The notes under the pieces were generated by a model. It did no database searches. It saw only the letters and a list, made by a program, of their open reading frames with translations, and was not told the DNA's origin. Shown here one piece after another: positions 21,750 to 39,262 of a stretch of DNA of 64,000 bases. This DNA is from Rhytidiadelphus loreus (lineage: Eukaryota; Streptophyta; Bryopsida; Hypnales; Hylocomiaceae): positions 73,464,981 to 73,528,980 of the forward strand of contig OX344762.1 of NCBI GenBank assembly GCA_947034895.1, read 5' to 3'. Position numbers and translations under genes: made by a program. The stretch's first letter is position 1, and every line of letters starts with the position of its first letter.

Positions 21750-23231
21750 TGTTTGGCTTTTACAAACATAAAATGCTAAGATATGAAATCTTCACCCATA
21801 TGGACTTCAAAAACAATAGACTTCTTCTAACAATCCCTAGTTTATTCAACAATTGCAAATCACCGCATCACCATGTTAATAATGAGCATCACTATCTATA
21901 AAGAAATTAAAAGTCCTCATGCGTAGTTCACTCAAAGCGTAAAAGCGCATATAATACAATCCAGACCTATTCAAACAAATGATTCAACTTCCAATGCTAA
22001 AAAAATCATTTGATTGTATAAATAAAATAAAATAACTCTTCTCCAGCAACTAAAGAAAATTAGGTTTCCATCATGTTCCACTAAAATGCCACAACCACTA
22101 TAAAAACAATAATTGCAAAGGTTCACAATAGAAGCAATAATAATGCTAAAATATGCTCATTATTCTATATGGTGATTTATGGCAATACAATACCAACTTT
22201 CAATTCAAGAGATTGAACCCAATTGATTGAGAAATTTTCCGTTTGCATTCAAATCAAGGCATGAAATGGAAATGTAAAAAGATATTGGATGTATGTGATC
22301 AATTGTTGGATTCAAATTAGGTCAAGCACTGAGGGGAGATAAAAAAGTTATGACCAACTTCATTCCATTCTTACATGGATATCAAAGCCTTGAAAGAATG
22401 GTTGATTGGGATTATTATTGTTGGCAATTGGAATTTGTATTAGATTCTCATTAATATTTTCTGGCTAGTCATTTGTAATTTCAGATAAAATAGAAAATTT
22501 TCTAAAATATTGGCCTATAATTTTTGTAAGTTCTACATGTTTTAAAAAAAATTCAACTCTCAATTTTTGTTCTTGAAAACTTGTTGTTCTTTATCATTAG
22601 AAATATCTTATGAACAAGTTTTGATATAAAGGTAGGTAGGTGTTCTAGCTTTGATTTTAGAAATTAATTGAACTCCAAAGGTTCCCCTTGGTTCACTTAA
22701 AAAAAAATTCAATTCCCTCTATTCAAATGACATTAGACTTCAATTTTAGTTGTGGGACTTCAAAAGTTCATTATTTTCATTCTATCATTAATTATTTTAG
22801 TGGTGGCTTCAAATGGATCCCAAGATCTCAAAGTAAACCAAGTATTTTTCAATATAGCAAACCCAAAAGTCACTCAAAATTGACTAAATAAGTTCCAACC
22901 TAAAAATCATCATTGCAATATATTAATATTTAAGCCACCACTATTTCTAGTAACAATCTTTAGATCAAATGTAATGTATGCATTTTTTTTAATGCCATGA
23001 CGTATATGGGGTCTATTTGTGAAGCTTAGATGCAATATAGAACCTAAATCAATTAAAGATTAAAGGCACACTACTAAAGCTACAATTGTTTTGACATCAT
23101 TTTTGTCTATCCTTTCATTGATTTCAAGATTAAATTAATTGTTACGATTAATTTGGTGTAATTTGGTGTTTACAATGGGTTGTTTCAAAATAACATGTGG
23201 AAAATAGTTGTTTCAAGTGTGTTTGATTTCT
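21750..23231. other. Intergenic, AT-rich, no gene seen
   Basis: The first few hundred bases may be the promoter of the minus-strand ORF. No domain-bearing frame, RNA gene or clear element was found. Confidence 0.35.
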
Positions 23232-23594
23232 CATTAGGGGAGATTTCAGCTACTTGGGAGACTATTTTTCATTGCTAAGAACCAATCCTGTACAATCACA
23301 ATATATTAATATTAAAAAAAATTAAAAAATTAAAAAATATATATTAAATTTTTAATATTTTTTTTTAATTTTAAAATTAATTAATTAATTTAAATTTTTT
23401 TTTTTAAATTAAAAAAAATAAATTTAAATTTTAAAAAATAATTTTTTTTATAAAAAATATATTAAAAAATTATGTCTGATGTGGCTGTCTCCTGGCCACG
23501 TCAGATCAGCGTTCCCACAGCGTTCCCGCAGTTCCCGCAGTTCCCGCAATCTGAAAACTTACAATCTCTTAAAACGAAGAAATCTCCCCTAATG
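23232..23594. mobile_element. CATTAG-terminus MITE, 363 bp
   Basis: Perfect 16-bp inverted ends: CATTAGGGGAGATTTC at 23232 and GAAATCTCCCCTAATG ending at 23594. The middle 23300-23470 is almost pure A/T with homopolymer runs. A palindrome follows at 23475-23505 (TCTGATGTGGC ... GCCACGTCAGA), then short GTTCCCGCA-type repeats (23510-23550). Layout and ends link it to 3961-4245 and 9381-9661. The target duplication is not clear (flanks TCT and TTT). Confidence 0.78.
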
Positions 23595-23939
23595 TTTGTA
23601 CTTTCAACATCATATAATGCATTGAAGTTAGACAACTTTCAAATGATGACAAGTACACTAGACAATCATTGTCATATTATACACTATTTAGAGTTGGACA
23701 ATTTCCAAATTAATGCAAATGTATTTAAGATAGACATTTCCAAGTGTTCCTCTAATTGAAATTTTGTGTTCTAGGTTGTGTTTCAAGTCATAGTTTATAC
23801 TCCTTGTTTATATTCTACAAAAGAAATAGAATCAAGACCATTGTGTAATTATGACATTTCATCCATAATGCATTAAGTCTTTAGCCCTTCTTCTAAGATC
23901 CATTAGACTAAAATTTAAAATTCTTGATAATGGAATTGA

Positions 23940-26900
23940 TGATGTACTTGGCAGTGGTAAAGTTTTGTTAGGCTGAAAAACACCAATCCACTAAGTGCAA
24001 GTAGATGAAACTCGTTATAACTCATCAACAACCGCTATCCATTCCTGCTACATGCATGTGAATGAGCATATGTACACGGCCCAACCTTGTGTTGCCATTT
24101 GTTGTCTGCCATCCACCATTAGCTTGGACAAGTCAAAGGGCAAGATTAGTAGTTCCAAAGTTTTCAATTGGTAGGATAGCATGACTAAAGCCTTCCTACA
24201 CATATATATGCAATTGCGTCCCACCCTACTAAGTAAAATTATTGAGCAGAAATACTATGCTAGAGGAGAGATTTATTGGAAGAAGAAGCCAAAATTGCAG
24301 CAATTGCAACAAAGGAAGCGGGAGCTATAAAATAAAATAAAATAATAAACCACCACCACCTAGCACTAGCAAAAAATCTATCTTTGGGGGCAACTAGTCA
24401 CAAACGGTTCATTTTGTCCAAAAACAACTTCTTTTTTAAAAATACAAGTCATTTTAGATGAGTTATTTTAGACACCATTCCTAAACAATTCATTTTTAGT
24501 TATTATCATGGAAGCACAATTGGATCCTTCCTACGCAACTATGCCGTACCCTACCATGCCAAGTAAAAAAAAAATTGAGCCGAAATACTATACTGGAGTA
24601 GAGACCTATTGGAAGAAGCAACTGAAATTGCGACATAACAGGGAACTTTGAAAACAAAAATTTAATTTATGAACCAATGCCACCTAGCTATACCATAAGT
24701 TTGAAGCAGTGAAAATGGAGCCAACAAAGTGCCTGGTGGTAGTGAAGTCTGCCACACCAAAAATCACCAATTTGCCAAGTATAAGTGGATAAAACTCATT
24801 ATAACTTGCCAACAACCACCATCTATGTCCACCATGTATATAAGGTGAATGAGCAAACGTACATGGTTTAATCTTGTTCTGGCATCCACCATCTGCCATC
24901 CACCTTTGGCTTGGGCATGTGGTAGGGAAAAATTAGCAACTCCAAAATTTTTAGATGGCAAAGCAGCAAGGTTGAAGACTTATGAAGCTAGTAAATAAAG
25001 AGCTAAGTGGGTCACAATGCTCACGTTGATAGTGTATGGAAATGTGCATGGGACCATTATTTAGAACATCGTCTCTTTGAATTCAAAATCCTTATAGATG
25101 TGCATGAGGTCTCTATCACACTTCTCCTTGGATTAGCATCATTGCATTTTGTTCTTGACACTTCTGCTTTTTCTAATTTTACTTAAGGTGAATTTAATTT
25201 CTAGTAGAGATTCAATCAAAATAATTAGGTTGCTTCTCCAAGATCCTTTGTTTCCTCCAATTTTGCTTTAGGTGAATTTAATTTTGGATGGAGATTCATG
25301 TTATTAATTCAAAAAAATCACCACCATAACAAGGAATAACACCTCAGCTTGAATTTACCAAAGCTTTGCAATGTTGACTGAAATGCTCACACTTTCAATT
25401 ACCCAAAATTCTAAATATATTGTGGCCTAGCTTTGTCTTGCATTGTACACATCAATATCCCTCTATTCCTACACATTTACAATTATTTCAAAAATTGTTC
25501 TACCAAGCTAGAGTAAAGACACAAATACATGTATCACAAATTTGTGAATCACATTGGATTTTCCTTGAATTTTTACTTTGTTGCTCTTCATTTTGTTGTT
25601 GATTTCTAGGGAGCAAGGGATTTCTAGGGAGTGAAGGATTCAAAAGCAATCCCAATGGAAACCATGTGGAGTGTTCAAGCCACCTCCTAACCCTTTTGTC
25701 ATAACTTGTTGGCAACCACCACCCATCTCTACCACATGCGTAAGGAATATGAGCACAAGCACATGGCCCAATCTTTATCTACCATCTATCATTCGATTAG
25801 ATATGTGGTGGGGCAAAATTGGCAACTTCAAATTTTTTGGTTGATAGGATAACATAGTTGGAGCCTTTGCACGCACATACAACTATGCCTTGCCCTACCT
25901 GCCAAGTAAATTTTCAAAGTGAAATACTATGCTGGACGAGACACCTATTAACCCTTTAGTGACCGTGGTTGATTTGGGGGCGGACGTAGTTTTTCAAGAA
26001 AATGAATTTTGTGTCCATTTTAAAGATGCAGGCTTACATCGAACCGTACAAGGTGTTTCCATAAGGGAGATTCTTCAACCTAACAAAAAATCAAACTCAT
26101 CCAATGGTACAAATTGCTATAAATGAGGTAGGGGGTCCATAAATCAACCTTTTGAAGGCTAAAATTGAATTTTGGAAGGTGAAACATCTTTAAATATTTT
26201 TCTGGAAATTTTCCTCAAAAAACAAGTAGAATAGACATCTAACCAAAGTTGTTTCATATTTTTTCAAGCTTAGTGAAATTAGTTACAAATTTTTGAATTT
26301 CACAAAAAATGGTCATCTGTGGTCATTAAAACGAATACCCTTCTAAAATGTGCAGATTTGGTACATTGAAGAAAGTGAAATGTACCTCTAAATCATATTT
26401 GCTTCTAGAGCCTTGTTGGAGTTTGAGTTGCTTTCCTTAAGTCTAAAAAATCATTGACTTGAATGGCCCTTTAGAATTTGCGCTACATAAATACCGATGC
26501 ATAAGTTTACTGTGGGCATTCATGAGATTACAAAGCAACACTTATGCCTTGTCAAGACATCAAGTTACAAAGAAATCTCACAATTTGGTTGATATTTTTT
26601 TGTATTTTTGTTGAAGACTTCCCATTTGAAGGTCCAGGCCATTTGAGTTTGCAACCTCATAGCTAATTCATCAATGCTCTAATTATCTTGAAATTGGTTT
26701 TGTTTGAAGCACTCAAAGACATTCTAATTGCATTCCTCTTTGAGATTTTTGTGATCAAATGTATTTTGAACAATATTAGACCGAGAGTCCAAAAATCAAC
26801 CAGAAAGTGGTCGACCGGTCACTAAAGGGTTAAAAGAAGCAACCAAAATTCTAGAAATTGTGAAAAAAGAGAAAAAGCTATAAAAACAAAAATGAATTAC

Positions 26901-27515
26901 AAACCATTTCTACGTAGCCAAGCCATAAGTTTGAAGTAGTGAAAATGGAGCCGATGAAGTGCCTGACAATGGTGAAGTCCGCTACACCAAAAACCACCAA
27001 TCTGTCAAGTGTAGATGGATGAAAGTCGTCGCAACTCATTGGCGATTGCCACCTGTCTCTACCACGTGTGTGAGGTGAATGAGCAAAAGCATGTGCTCCA
27101 ACCTTACCTTGTCATCCACCATCAATTTAGACAAGTAGTGGAATGAGATTGGCAACTCCAAAAGTTTTGGCTAATAGAGCAATATAGTTGGAGCCTTTCC
27201 ACATATATGTAGCTACACCCCATTGTGCCATGTAAGATAAAGTTTTTGATCCAAAATACTATGCTAGAATAAACACCTATTGGAAGAAGCAACCAAAATT
27301 GTAGCAATTGCAATATAAGAGCAAGAGTTGTAAAATTAAAAATAAATGATGAACCAATGCCACCTAACTAGGTTGTAAGTTTGAAGTAGTGAAAATGAAG
27401 ATAACAATGCTCATGACAGTGGTAAAGTCTACGAGGCTAAAAACTACTAGCCTACAAGGCACGGGTGGATGAAACTTATTATAAACCATCAACGACCGCC
27501 ATTTAGTTTCTTTTA
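23940..27515 (+). repeat. Diverged tandem array of a roughly 0.45-kb unit, about five copies
   Basis: The unit is recognised by successive blocks: GTGAAGTCYRCHACACCAAAAA, GGATGAAACTCATTATAACT, CAACAACCRCCAT, ACATGG.CCAATCTT, CATCCACCAT, GAAATACTATGCTAG and CCTATTGGAAGAAGCAACC. Anchor blocks occur near 24006, 24787, 25690, 27013 and 27468. The last two are about 455 bp apart, which gives the unit size. Wider spacings reflect extra sequence between units and the element at 25952-26829. No coding frame spans the unit. The origin is unknown. Confidence 0.75.
25952..26829. mobile_element. TTAA-flanked (piggyBac-like) element, 878 bp, second subfamily
   Basis: Perfect 14-bp ends CCCTTTAGTGACCG and CGGTCACTAAAGGG, each next to TTAA (25948-25951 and 26830-26833). 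It splits a unit of the tandem array between CACCTATT and AAGAAGCAACC. The sister units at 24609 and 27280 have TTGG there and no insertion. The interior from about 26128 to 26400 is related to the R2 repeats near 9.2-9.85 kb and 10.8-11.07 kb, so those are probably further members. No transposase is present. Confidence 0.83.
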
Positions 27516-29336
27516 GGCCATTTAATGGTCAAAAGCCTCAAAAAAAATGAGCAACTTCAAGCCTATAGAGAAAAAGGATAAATGTATTAAAAAATGTTAG
27601 GCTGTAAACATGGCCCTACACACTGTTTCCATAATGTTTCCAAAACCTCATTTCATCTGTCATTTGCATACATTAAGTACATACTCAAAATTGGCCTCCA
27701 ATTCAAGCCCCCAAAATGAAGAAGCCAAAGAACTAAGAACCTCTTGAAAGAAAGGCCACTTAACCATTGGTTCAAAAAAGAAAAAAACCTGCATATATAT
27801 ACCTAAACTACATATATATACCACGTGTCCAACTGCATATATATACCAGAACAAGGCAAAAGGGGGTTAACACTTGGCATTCCTCTAGGTGTACCCCTGA
27901 TTCTACATTTTTGTAGATATTCCTATCTAGGAACCACAACCTTCTTTGCAATGAGTGAATGAGATTTTTTTTACATGTGTATTTCACTAGGAACATAGAG
28001 GAAGTCACGTTTTCTAAAAGATAGAACCAATATGGTGAAATTTTGAAAATAAAATTGACAAAAGCATTTATCGCAAATGGCTATGACATGTCACAAGATG
28101 TGAGTCTTAACTTTGTGACTTCAAATTTTCTAGAGTTTGTGGATCTAGTCTTGAAGTTTTCAAACGTAAATCACATATCACATCTAACCTATGGGGTTAA
28201 AGGTCATTGCAATGCTAGCTTTTTTTTTGTTACCAAGATGTAACTTTGAGACGTGGAAGGCTTAGACGTCTATTCTTCACATATGCATGGAAGTTGGAAG
28301 ATGGTTTTAAGAGGACAAAGCCTTTTGGTTCTACTTTGTGAGGAAAATCTTCGAGAATTATTTGATAGAATTTTGTTTATATTTATTCAATTTGAGTGAA
28401 AAAATTTGGTGCATGTTGTATGAGTTGATTGTCAAAATTCAGTTGCCCTCTAAGACTATATGTCAACAATTTATTTTTGGGAGCATATGAATTTGTTTAC
28501 TTATGGCAAACGATCTTTGTGATCCAAAAAAAATGTCAACAAAGTTTAGTGCTTTGGGAAAAAATGAAATTCAACCAAACAAGAACAGCTGAAAATTATG
28601 GCAAAGTGTGAAAGTTTTGGAAATTTTGCAAGAATTTAGTGTTTGAAGATAAAAGAAAGTTTTTTAGATTTGTCTTAGATTGCAAAAAATTTGGCACTAA
28701 ACAACTTTGAATCATTTTTAGCTTTGTCTAGATAGTCATTGCTGGTCAAAGATATTTAAGGTGTTTTTAACATAATCCAAAATCATCTTTCATTGACAGG
28801 ATGTGCAAAAGATGGCAACTATGCTGATGAGCTTTCAATTTATTTTGAGAATTCAAATGTTGAAAGTATTAGTCCCAACAGTGAGCACAAGCTTTCCTCC
28901 TCTAAATTAAATTCCAATGAATAGAGTCTTATGATTTAACACAAGAATATTTGACCTGCTCTAAAATTATTCCAATTTGCCATTTCTAATGGAATGAGGA
29001 AAAATGAAAAGAGTTCTTTTTCTTTTCTTTTTTAATAATCGATCTTACAAAGTTTTACGAGACTGCCACTTGAAAATTTTTGGTCCAATTATCTTTACAT
29101 ATTGCAAGATTCTTTGACAAGTGGCACATCTCATGAAATGACACCATTTGTTTTATTGTCTATATCGTCAAATGCCATGAAAATTTTATTTACTTTGACA
29201 AAGGAATGTATCCCATAATTTCCTACAATGTTTTTAGGTGCGAAAACTCCTTCAAAATATTTGTATGTATCCAAAGTAAGGCTGAAATCTTCATCTATAT
29301 TAATTCTCTACCAAATTCAATTGTAGGATCCTTTAG
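27516..29336. other. Intergenic, no gene seen
   Basis: The segment 29105-29200 (GACAAGTGGCACATCTCATG and following) is related to 39728-39815, so it belongs to a dispersed repeat. CATATATATACC occurs three times at 27790-27850. No coding structure or RNA gene was found. Confidence 0.4.
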
Positions 29337-29340
29337 TTAA

Positions 29341-30265
29341 CCCCTAAAGTCCCAAGGCCATTTTTCTGTCAAAAACCATTCAAAACTGCCATTTTTACTG
29401 CGTTAGTCAAAAAAATAAAAAATAAAAAACTTTTTTTGGAACTGAACTGTAGGACCTTAAACTTTACTTGTTTTAGATCATGTGGTAAAAATTTCATGAA
29501 GTTCGACCGTATAGATTGAGAGATATGAGCATTCAAAGTTGAAAAAACAAATTTTTTGAACACTGGACTTCAATTTTAGATGACTTCCATCTCTATTTGT
29601 GGAAAAAAATTACATTGTGGAGTTTGAATTTAAAATTTAATGTGTTGAAGAATTGAGTTGGGAGTCTAGGAAAAAAATTTCAAAAAATAAAAACTTGATT
29701 TTCATACTTCAAAAAATTGTCAAGTAGAAGTAGGTTCAAGATTGAAAGAAAAACTAAATTGATAATAGCTCTTAGATGGGATTGAAATACAATAATCCCA
29801 ATGGTGAGATTGTTCTAACAAGCAAATTTAACCTTTTCAAAAAAAAAAATTGAAAAAATTGAAAAATTGCATTCTGAGATGAATTCTACAAGTCTTCTTT
29901 TCCAAAAAGATGCTTACATTGCCCAAAAAATGAGATTGTTCATAACTTTCACATCGCTAATCAAAGTGGAATGAATCAAAGCTTTAAATGTAGACAAAAA
30001 CATTATCTTTGAGAAAAAAAATCTTTAAAAAATTATTTTGAATTTTTGTAATATTTTTTGTGCTTCCCGCCGAGTTCAGTTTCAAGCTTTTTGTGATATA
30101 ACTTTTGCTTCCGGGCACCGATTGAAATAAAAATTATATTCCCACAAAGCTTATCAGATTTTCTATCTTCAAAAAAAGTTTCAAAAAATTAGGGTAAAAT
30201 TTCAGCCCATAGGAACTTGCCTGATTTCCAAATTGTCCCCCGAGGGGACAATGGGACTGTAGGGG
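29341..30265 (-). mobile_element. piggyBac-like (TTAA) MITE, copy b, intact, 925 bp
   Basis: Ends CCCCTAAAGTCCCA and TGGGACTGTAGGGG lie exactly between two TTAA sites (29337-29340 and 30266-30269). The interior is the reverse complement of copies a, c and e (for example ATTCAAAGCTT/AAGCTTT blocks and TCCCAATGGTGAGATTGTTCTAA). It has no nested insertion and sets the family's full length. It has no ORF of note. Confidence 0.87.
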
Positions 30266-30947
30266 TTAACTTGTTCAAGTATATCCTTCTAAAATTCTAG
30301 AGTGAAAATCTTTACCAATTGCAAGTTCAATGTGCCTAAACTTCCAAAAGTAGTTCTTTTAGCCCTTCCAAACGGTAAAGTTTTGGCTTTCAACATTTTA
30401 AAGAAAAACATGTGTGTCCCATAACTTGTGCAATTTAGTCAATATGTGGGAAAATGGGTTGAGATTACGTGAAAAATAATTAATAAAAAAAACTTTCATA
30501 TCCACCTTTAAAAATATTATAAGGTGAAAGGTGGTACTAAATGAAAGAAAATTGATAGCTATATAAGAATTTGAAATTTGTAAAAATACCAATTGTGAGA
30601 ATGTTCTTGTAAGAAATATACATCATAGGTTTCTTAATTTTGTTTAAGTTTTTTTTTAAATGAATTTATAAAAACAACTTTGTATATTTTTTTCTACCTT
30701 CAATTCCTACAAAATAAAACTCCCTGTAACTCTCATTTCATTATTCAAAATTAAGTGGTTCAAATATTCTTGAGTAGGTATGAATCTATACTACCAAATT
30801 AAATTAATCAATCTTTTTTTAGATTATATTTTTAGTTACACACCATCAAAAGAATTTGATGAATGAAAAAGACAAGTGTCTGAGATAGAAGCCATCACCA
30901 ATCTGACTTTGGAGTGCTTTAGGATTAAAGGTTAACTCCTCACTGCT
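30266..30947. other. Intergenic, no gene seen
   Basis: AT-rich; no gene, RNA gene or element was recognised. Confidence 0.35.
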
Positions 30948-31228
30948 GACGGAGATGGAATGTATCTACTGTAAAAGTTTGATAGCTCCATCAAAGCTCA
31001 CAATCAAATTAGATTCTATTGTAACAAATGACGGAGATGGAATGTATCTACTAGAAAAGTTTGATAGCTCCATCAAAGCTCTGACGGAGATGGAATGTAT
31101 CTACTGTAAAAGTTTGATAGCTCCATCAAAGCTCACAATCAAATCAGATTCTATTGTAACAAATGACGGAGATGGAATGTATCTACTGGAAAATCAACTG
31201 GAAAATCAACTTCTATTGTAACAAATGT
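30948..31228 (+). repeat. Higher-order tandem repeat, 82 + 53 bp units
   Basis: Units starting GACGGAGATGGAATGTATCT lie at 30948, 31030, 31083 and 31165. Lengths alternate 82, 53, 82 and a deleted final unit. The 53-bp unit is the 82-bp unit without its CACAATC...ACAAAT tail, so the true period is 135 bp repeated twice. Copies differ at only a few bases. One reading frame stays open for 88 codons across the array (MECIYCKSLIAPSKL...), probably by chance. Confidence 0.85.
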
Positions 31229-32751
31229 TGATTAGATAAGATGGGATGGATTAGACTCAAGGGAACTTCCATTAAATACAATTTCAATAATGTTTGATTG
31301 AAACATTTGCAATAAAAAAATGTATCCTAGGTTGATTCAATCTAGAGACACTATAAAACCACATTAGTGAGCCTTAGGTGGTGAGGGATTGGAGTGAAGG
31401 AAAGCTTTCTTAAGCATCTTACTCAACACCTTAACCTCTATTTTAGCACCTTGACTAATTTGTCAAGTAGAGGAAGTTTGCCAAGTAGAAGGGGACCCAA
31501 AACTTCTATTCCAAGCACTTCATTGGAATAATTTTTATTCTAGAAGCTTATACAAGCACAAAGACCTATTGTTAATTTCCATTTCATCATTCTAATCCTT
31601 TTCGGGGTTATATAAACCTCTAATGTTTCACACTACCAAAAGTGAAAGTCTTGAAAGCAAAACTTAGTAACTTTGTAATTTTCAATTAGAAGTGACAATA
31701 TTAAGGTAGCATGTAACTTTTGTATCATCAACTAAACAACTCTCTTCATCTTCAATTATTTGTGATTTGTACAATAGTGTATGAGAAATTCTAGGTATCC
31801 TTTTTTCTCATATAAACATCATATTTTCAAAGTGATGGATTACTTTGTTACATTTACCAATTCCTTCTTCTTAATTGCTATAAAGGTGATTAAAATGACA
31901 ATTTTTCACAAAACTAATAGAGATTTTACATTATTGGATACAAAACACATAGTCTCATGTCATAAAAACATAAGATGGTAACTCAAAAATCGATAAAAAA
32001 AAAAAGATAAATTGAGCTCCAACTGATGTTCTAACTATGTAGCAATGGAGCTGGTCCTTGGAAAATTCCATAATCAAATGAACAATGGACAAAGTGAAAA
32101 TAGTGAAAATGAACAAATGCCGACAAAGTGGCCAAACACGAGAGCTTGGCATGACTGGTAAGAGAAACATGTCTTAGCACCCAAAAGGTTCATCCAGTAG
32201 AAAAATGAATCCTTCGTTTGTATCTCTGGGATACTGGTGACCCTCAGCAAGTAGAGATTAGTCTCCTCAGGGTCGAGTTCAGTTGCGCCTCGTCTAGTTC
32301 AAAATGGAATCAAACGAGGAGGATACTGCGATTAATATCTCCTAGAATGTGACCAAGTGTGACTATCCTGACGCTTTGGTGACAGCAGTTGTCTGCAATA
32401 AATGTTTTTGGTCGGAAACCTGTTGATGCCTTCACGCGGCTTTAGAATTCATAGAGACATTTAACTCCGAAGTCCAGACTTCTATAAAAAAATGAACGGC
32501 TCTAGGATTCATGGAGGGTGCATCCAACTCCATAACATTGTAAAATTGCATCCTTCCCCACACGTTTCCAGGGCCGAAAGGGAACATCCTGTCCTGGATA
32601 CCTCGTAACCAGTTCGGTTTAAATTCCTAGGGAGGCTCAGTAAGGAATCATGCTGCGGGCTTCCCTCATTCGGAGGAGCAAAACGAAGACCCCCAGCATT
32701 GGAAGCTCATTATCAGGTAGTCAGTATCTATCAGGCACCATCGGAAGCTCA
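31229..32751. other. Intergenic and PRMT6 3' flank
   Basis: From about 32180 the DNA is clearly less AT-rich and directly follows the PRMT6 stop on the minus strand, so it is likely the 3' UTR. It holds a small direct duplication (GGAAGCTCATTATC at about 32701 and 32744, next to the stop). 31229-32170 shows nothing recognisable. Confidence 0.4.
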
Positions 32752-37601
<4,850 letters not shown>

Positions 37602-37896
37602 GATTGAGAAAGAGAAACAAAACAATTGACGCAACGTTGGAAACGCACAAGAACAGGTCCGCAATACGTTACGAAAAGGCCAGGAGCAGCACGGCCATGG
37701 CAGAGAATGAAGTTCAGGCGCCAGGGACGGGAGCTCAAGAACGCGGCAGCAAGTGCGAGTGGGAACACCAAGTCCTCAGCCCTTTCTTTTGGAGGACGCC
37801 GATACCGTCCACGTTATCTCGCCGCCAAAGACCACGCTACTGTATACGAGGGATAGTTGTGGTTTGTCTCTTCGGAGGTGATAATGATAGTAATAA
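37602..37896. promoter_or_regulatory. PRMT6 leader and promoter region
   Basis: GC-richer than the flanking intergenic DNA and directly upstream of the PRMT6 start. Several frames are open on both strands, as expected from composition, and none looks like a gene. Core promoter motifs cannot be assigned with confidence. Confidence 0.4.
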
Positions 37897-38421
37897 GGTA
37901 AGCCAGCGCAGAACGGGTAGTTTGCCCTGTTACCATTAGCGAAAAAATTATGAAATGAAAATTCAGATTTGTTTCCATACAAATAAAAATGTGAGAAATG
38001 AAGAAAGCAATTGAAATTTTATTTTTTTGAAAAATTATGAATTTGTTATGAATTTTTGAAGTGTGTTGCCCAATTGGTCCAAAAGAGTCTCTAGACTACC
38101 CCAAAAAACAAAAAGTGTATCCATAATGGTCACCTTACCACCTAAAGCAATCACAATATTTCCCAACATAGATACAACATTTCCTAACATGGCCACAACA
38201 TGAAGGAATAAAAAAATCACTTCTTGTGACAAATTTACATTGAAAAGGTAGAAGTTCTTAAAAAAGTCACTAATAACTCCATCACCATCACCAAAAACAT
38301 TGATTTTGACCACTTATCAACCTAATGTAGTCCTAACCTCATTTATTAGAAAAAGCCTATTATGGGTTGATGTAAGACTCTAATGGGTCATTCCCTAGGT
38401 GTTTGTCATGGGTGGTTTACT
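37897..38421 (-). mobile_element. Decayed TTAA-type element related to 43044-43983, about 525 bp
   Basis: Left end GGTAAGCC after ATAA, right end GGTTTACT before TTAG. These are decayed versions of the GGTAAAAC...CCC ends and TTAA flanks at 43044-43983. The interior 37955-38095 matches 39315-39450, and inversely 43795-43935 (AATTCAGATTT, TGTGAGRAATGA, AATTTTTGAAGTGT). CCTAGGTGTTTGTCATGGG near 38393 is the inverse of sequence just inside the left end of that element. Confidence 0.5.
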
Positions 38422-39262
38422 TTAGTGACAGACTATAAAAACTGTGGTGTCTGATTCAAAATCAATTAAAAAACAAGAATATGTGTCATTTTCTAAAAAT
38501 TACCTCAACCACTACTTCATTCCTAAACCCTAATATATGCAACCCTAATATATGCAAATAGGTTTACTTTAGTGACAAACTGCCAAAAAAATGTGGAAAC
38601 TCAAAATCAATTAACCCCTAAAGTCCCATTGTCCCTATGGGGGACAAAATGGATTTCGGGCAGGCTCCTATGATCTCAATTTTTACTAAAACTTTTTGAA
38701 ACTTTTTCATAAGATAGAGAAACTTATGAGCTTTTAGGGAATATAATTTTTATTTCAATTGGTGCCCGGGAGCAAAAATTATGCCAAATAAACTCAAAAT
38801 GGGGGAGATCGGGGAGCAAAAAAAATCCACAAAAAATTGAAATAAAAATTTTAATATTTTTTTTCTTGTAGATTATATTTTTTTCTAAATGGAAAGCTTT
38901 GATTTATTCCATTTGGACTAGTGATGTGAAAGTTAAGGAGCTTCTTGTTTTGTAGGCAATCATAGGAACTTCTTGAAAGAATTTTTTTTCTTTCACTTTG
39001 AATGCTAATATCTTTCAATCGATATGTTCGAACATCACAAATTTTTTTATCACATGATTTAAGACAAGTGTAGAACAAGATCCTATAGTTAGATTCTAAA
39101 TTTAAAAAAATTATTTCATAAGTGAACATAGCAAAAGTGGTAGTTTTGAGTGGTTTTGACAAAAAAAATGACCTTGGGACTTTAGGGATTGAAAAACAAT
39201 TACATGTGTAATTTTTTTTAAATTACCTCAGCCCCTACTTCATTTCTAAACCCTAATAAGGT
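38411..39262. repeat. Direct duplication, about 130 bp unit, second copy split by a TTAA element
   Basis: Copy 1 is 38411-38541. Copy 2 is 38560-38614 plus 39189-39262. Shared order: GGTTTACTTTAGTGACA, TCAAAATCAATTAA, AAAAACAA....ATGTGT, AAATTACCTCA, CTACTTCATT, CTAAACCCTAATA. Copy 1 preserves the empty TTAA target (38466-38469) of the element in copy 2. Confidence 0.8.
38615..39188 (+). mobile_element. piggyBac-like (TTAA) MITE, copy c, 574 bp deletion derivative
   Basis: Starts CCCCTAAAGTCCCATTGTCC after TTAA (38611-38614) and ends CTTGGGACTTTAGGGA before TTGA (39189-39192, a mutated TTAA). The interior shares GGAAAGCTTTGAT, CCATTT..ACTAGTGATGTGAAAGTTA and the subterminal TGGTAGTTTTGAGTGGTTTTGAC with the other copies, but lacks about 350 bp of the middle. 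Same orientation as copy a. The empty target is retained in the duplicated flank at 38466-38469. Confidence 0.85.

Noticed and set aside
27985..28010. CACTAGGAACATAGAGG, resembling a CACTA end
   Set aside because: No inverse partner or 3-bp duplication was found.
37604..37939. Plus-strand frame of 111 codons opposite the PRMT6 leader
   Set aside because: It overlaps exon 1 and the leader of PRMT6 in antisense, lacks a domain, and is expected from the raised GC there.
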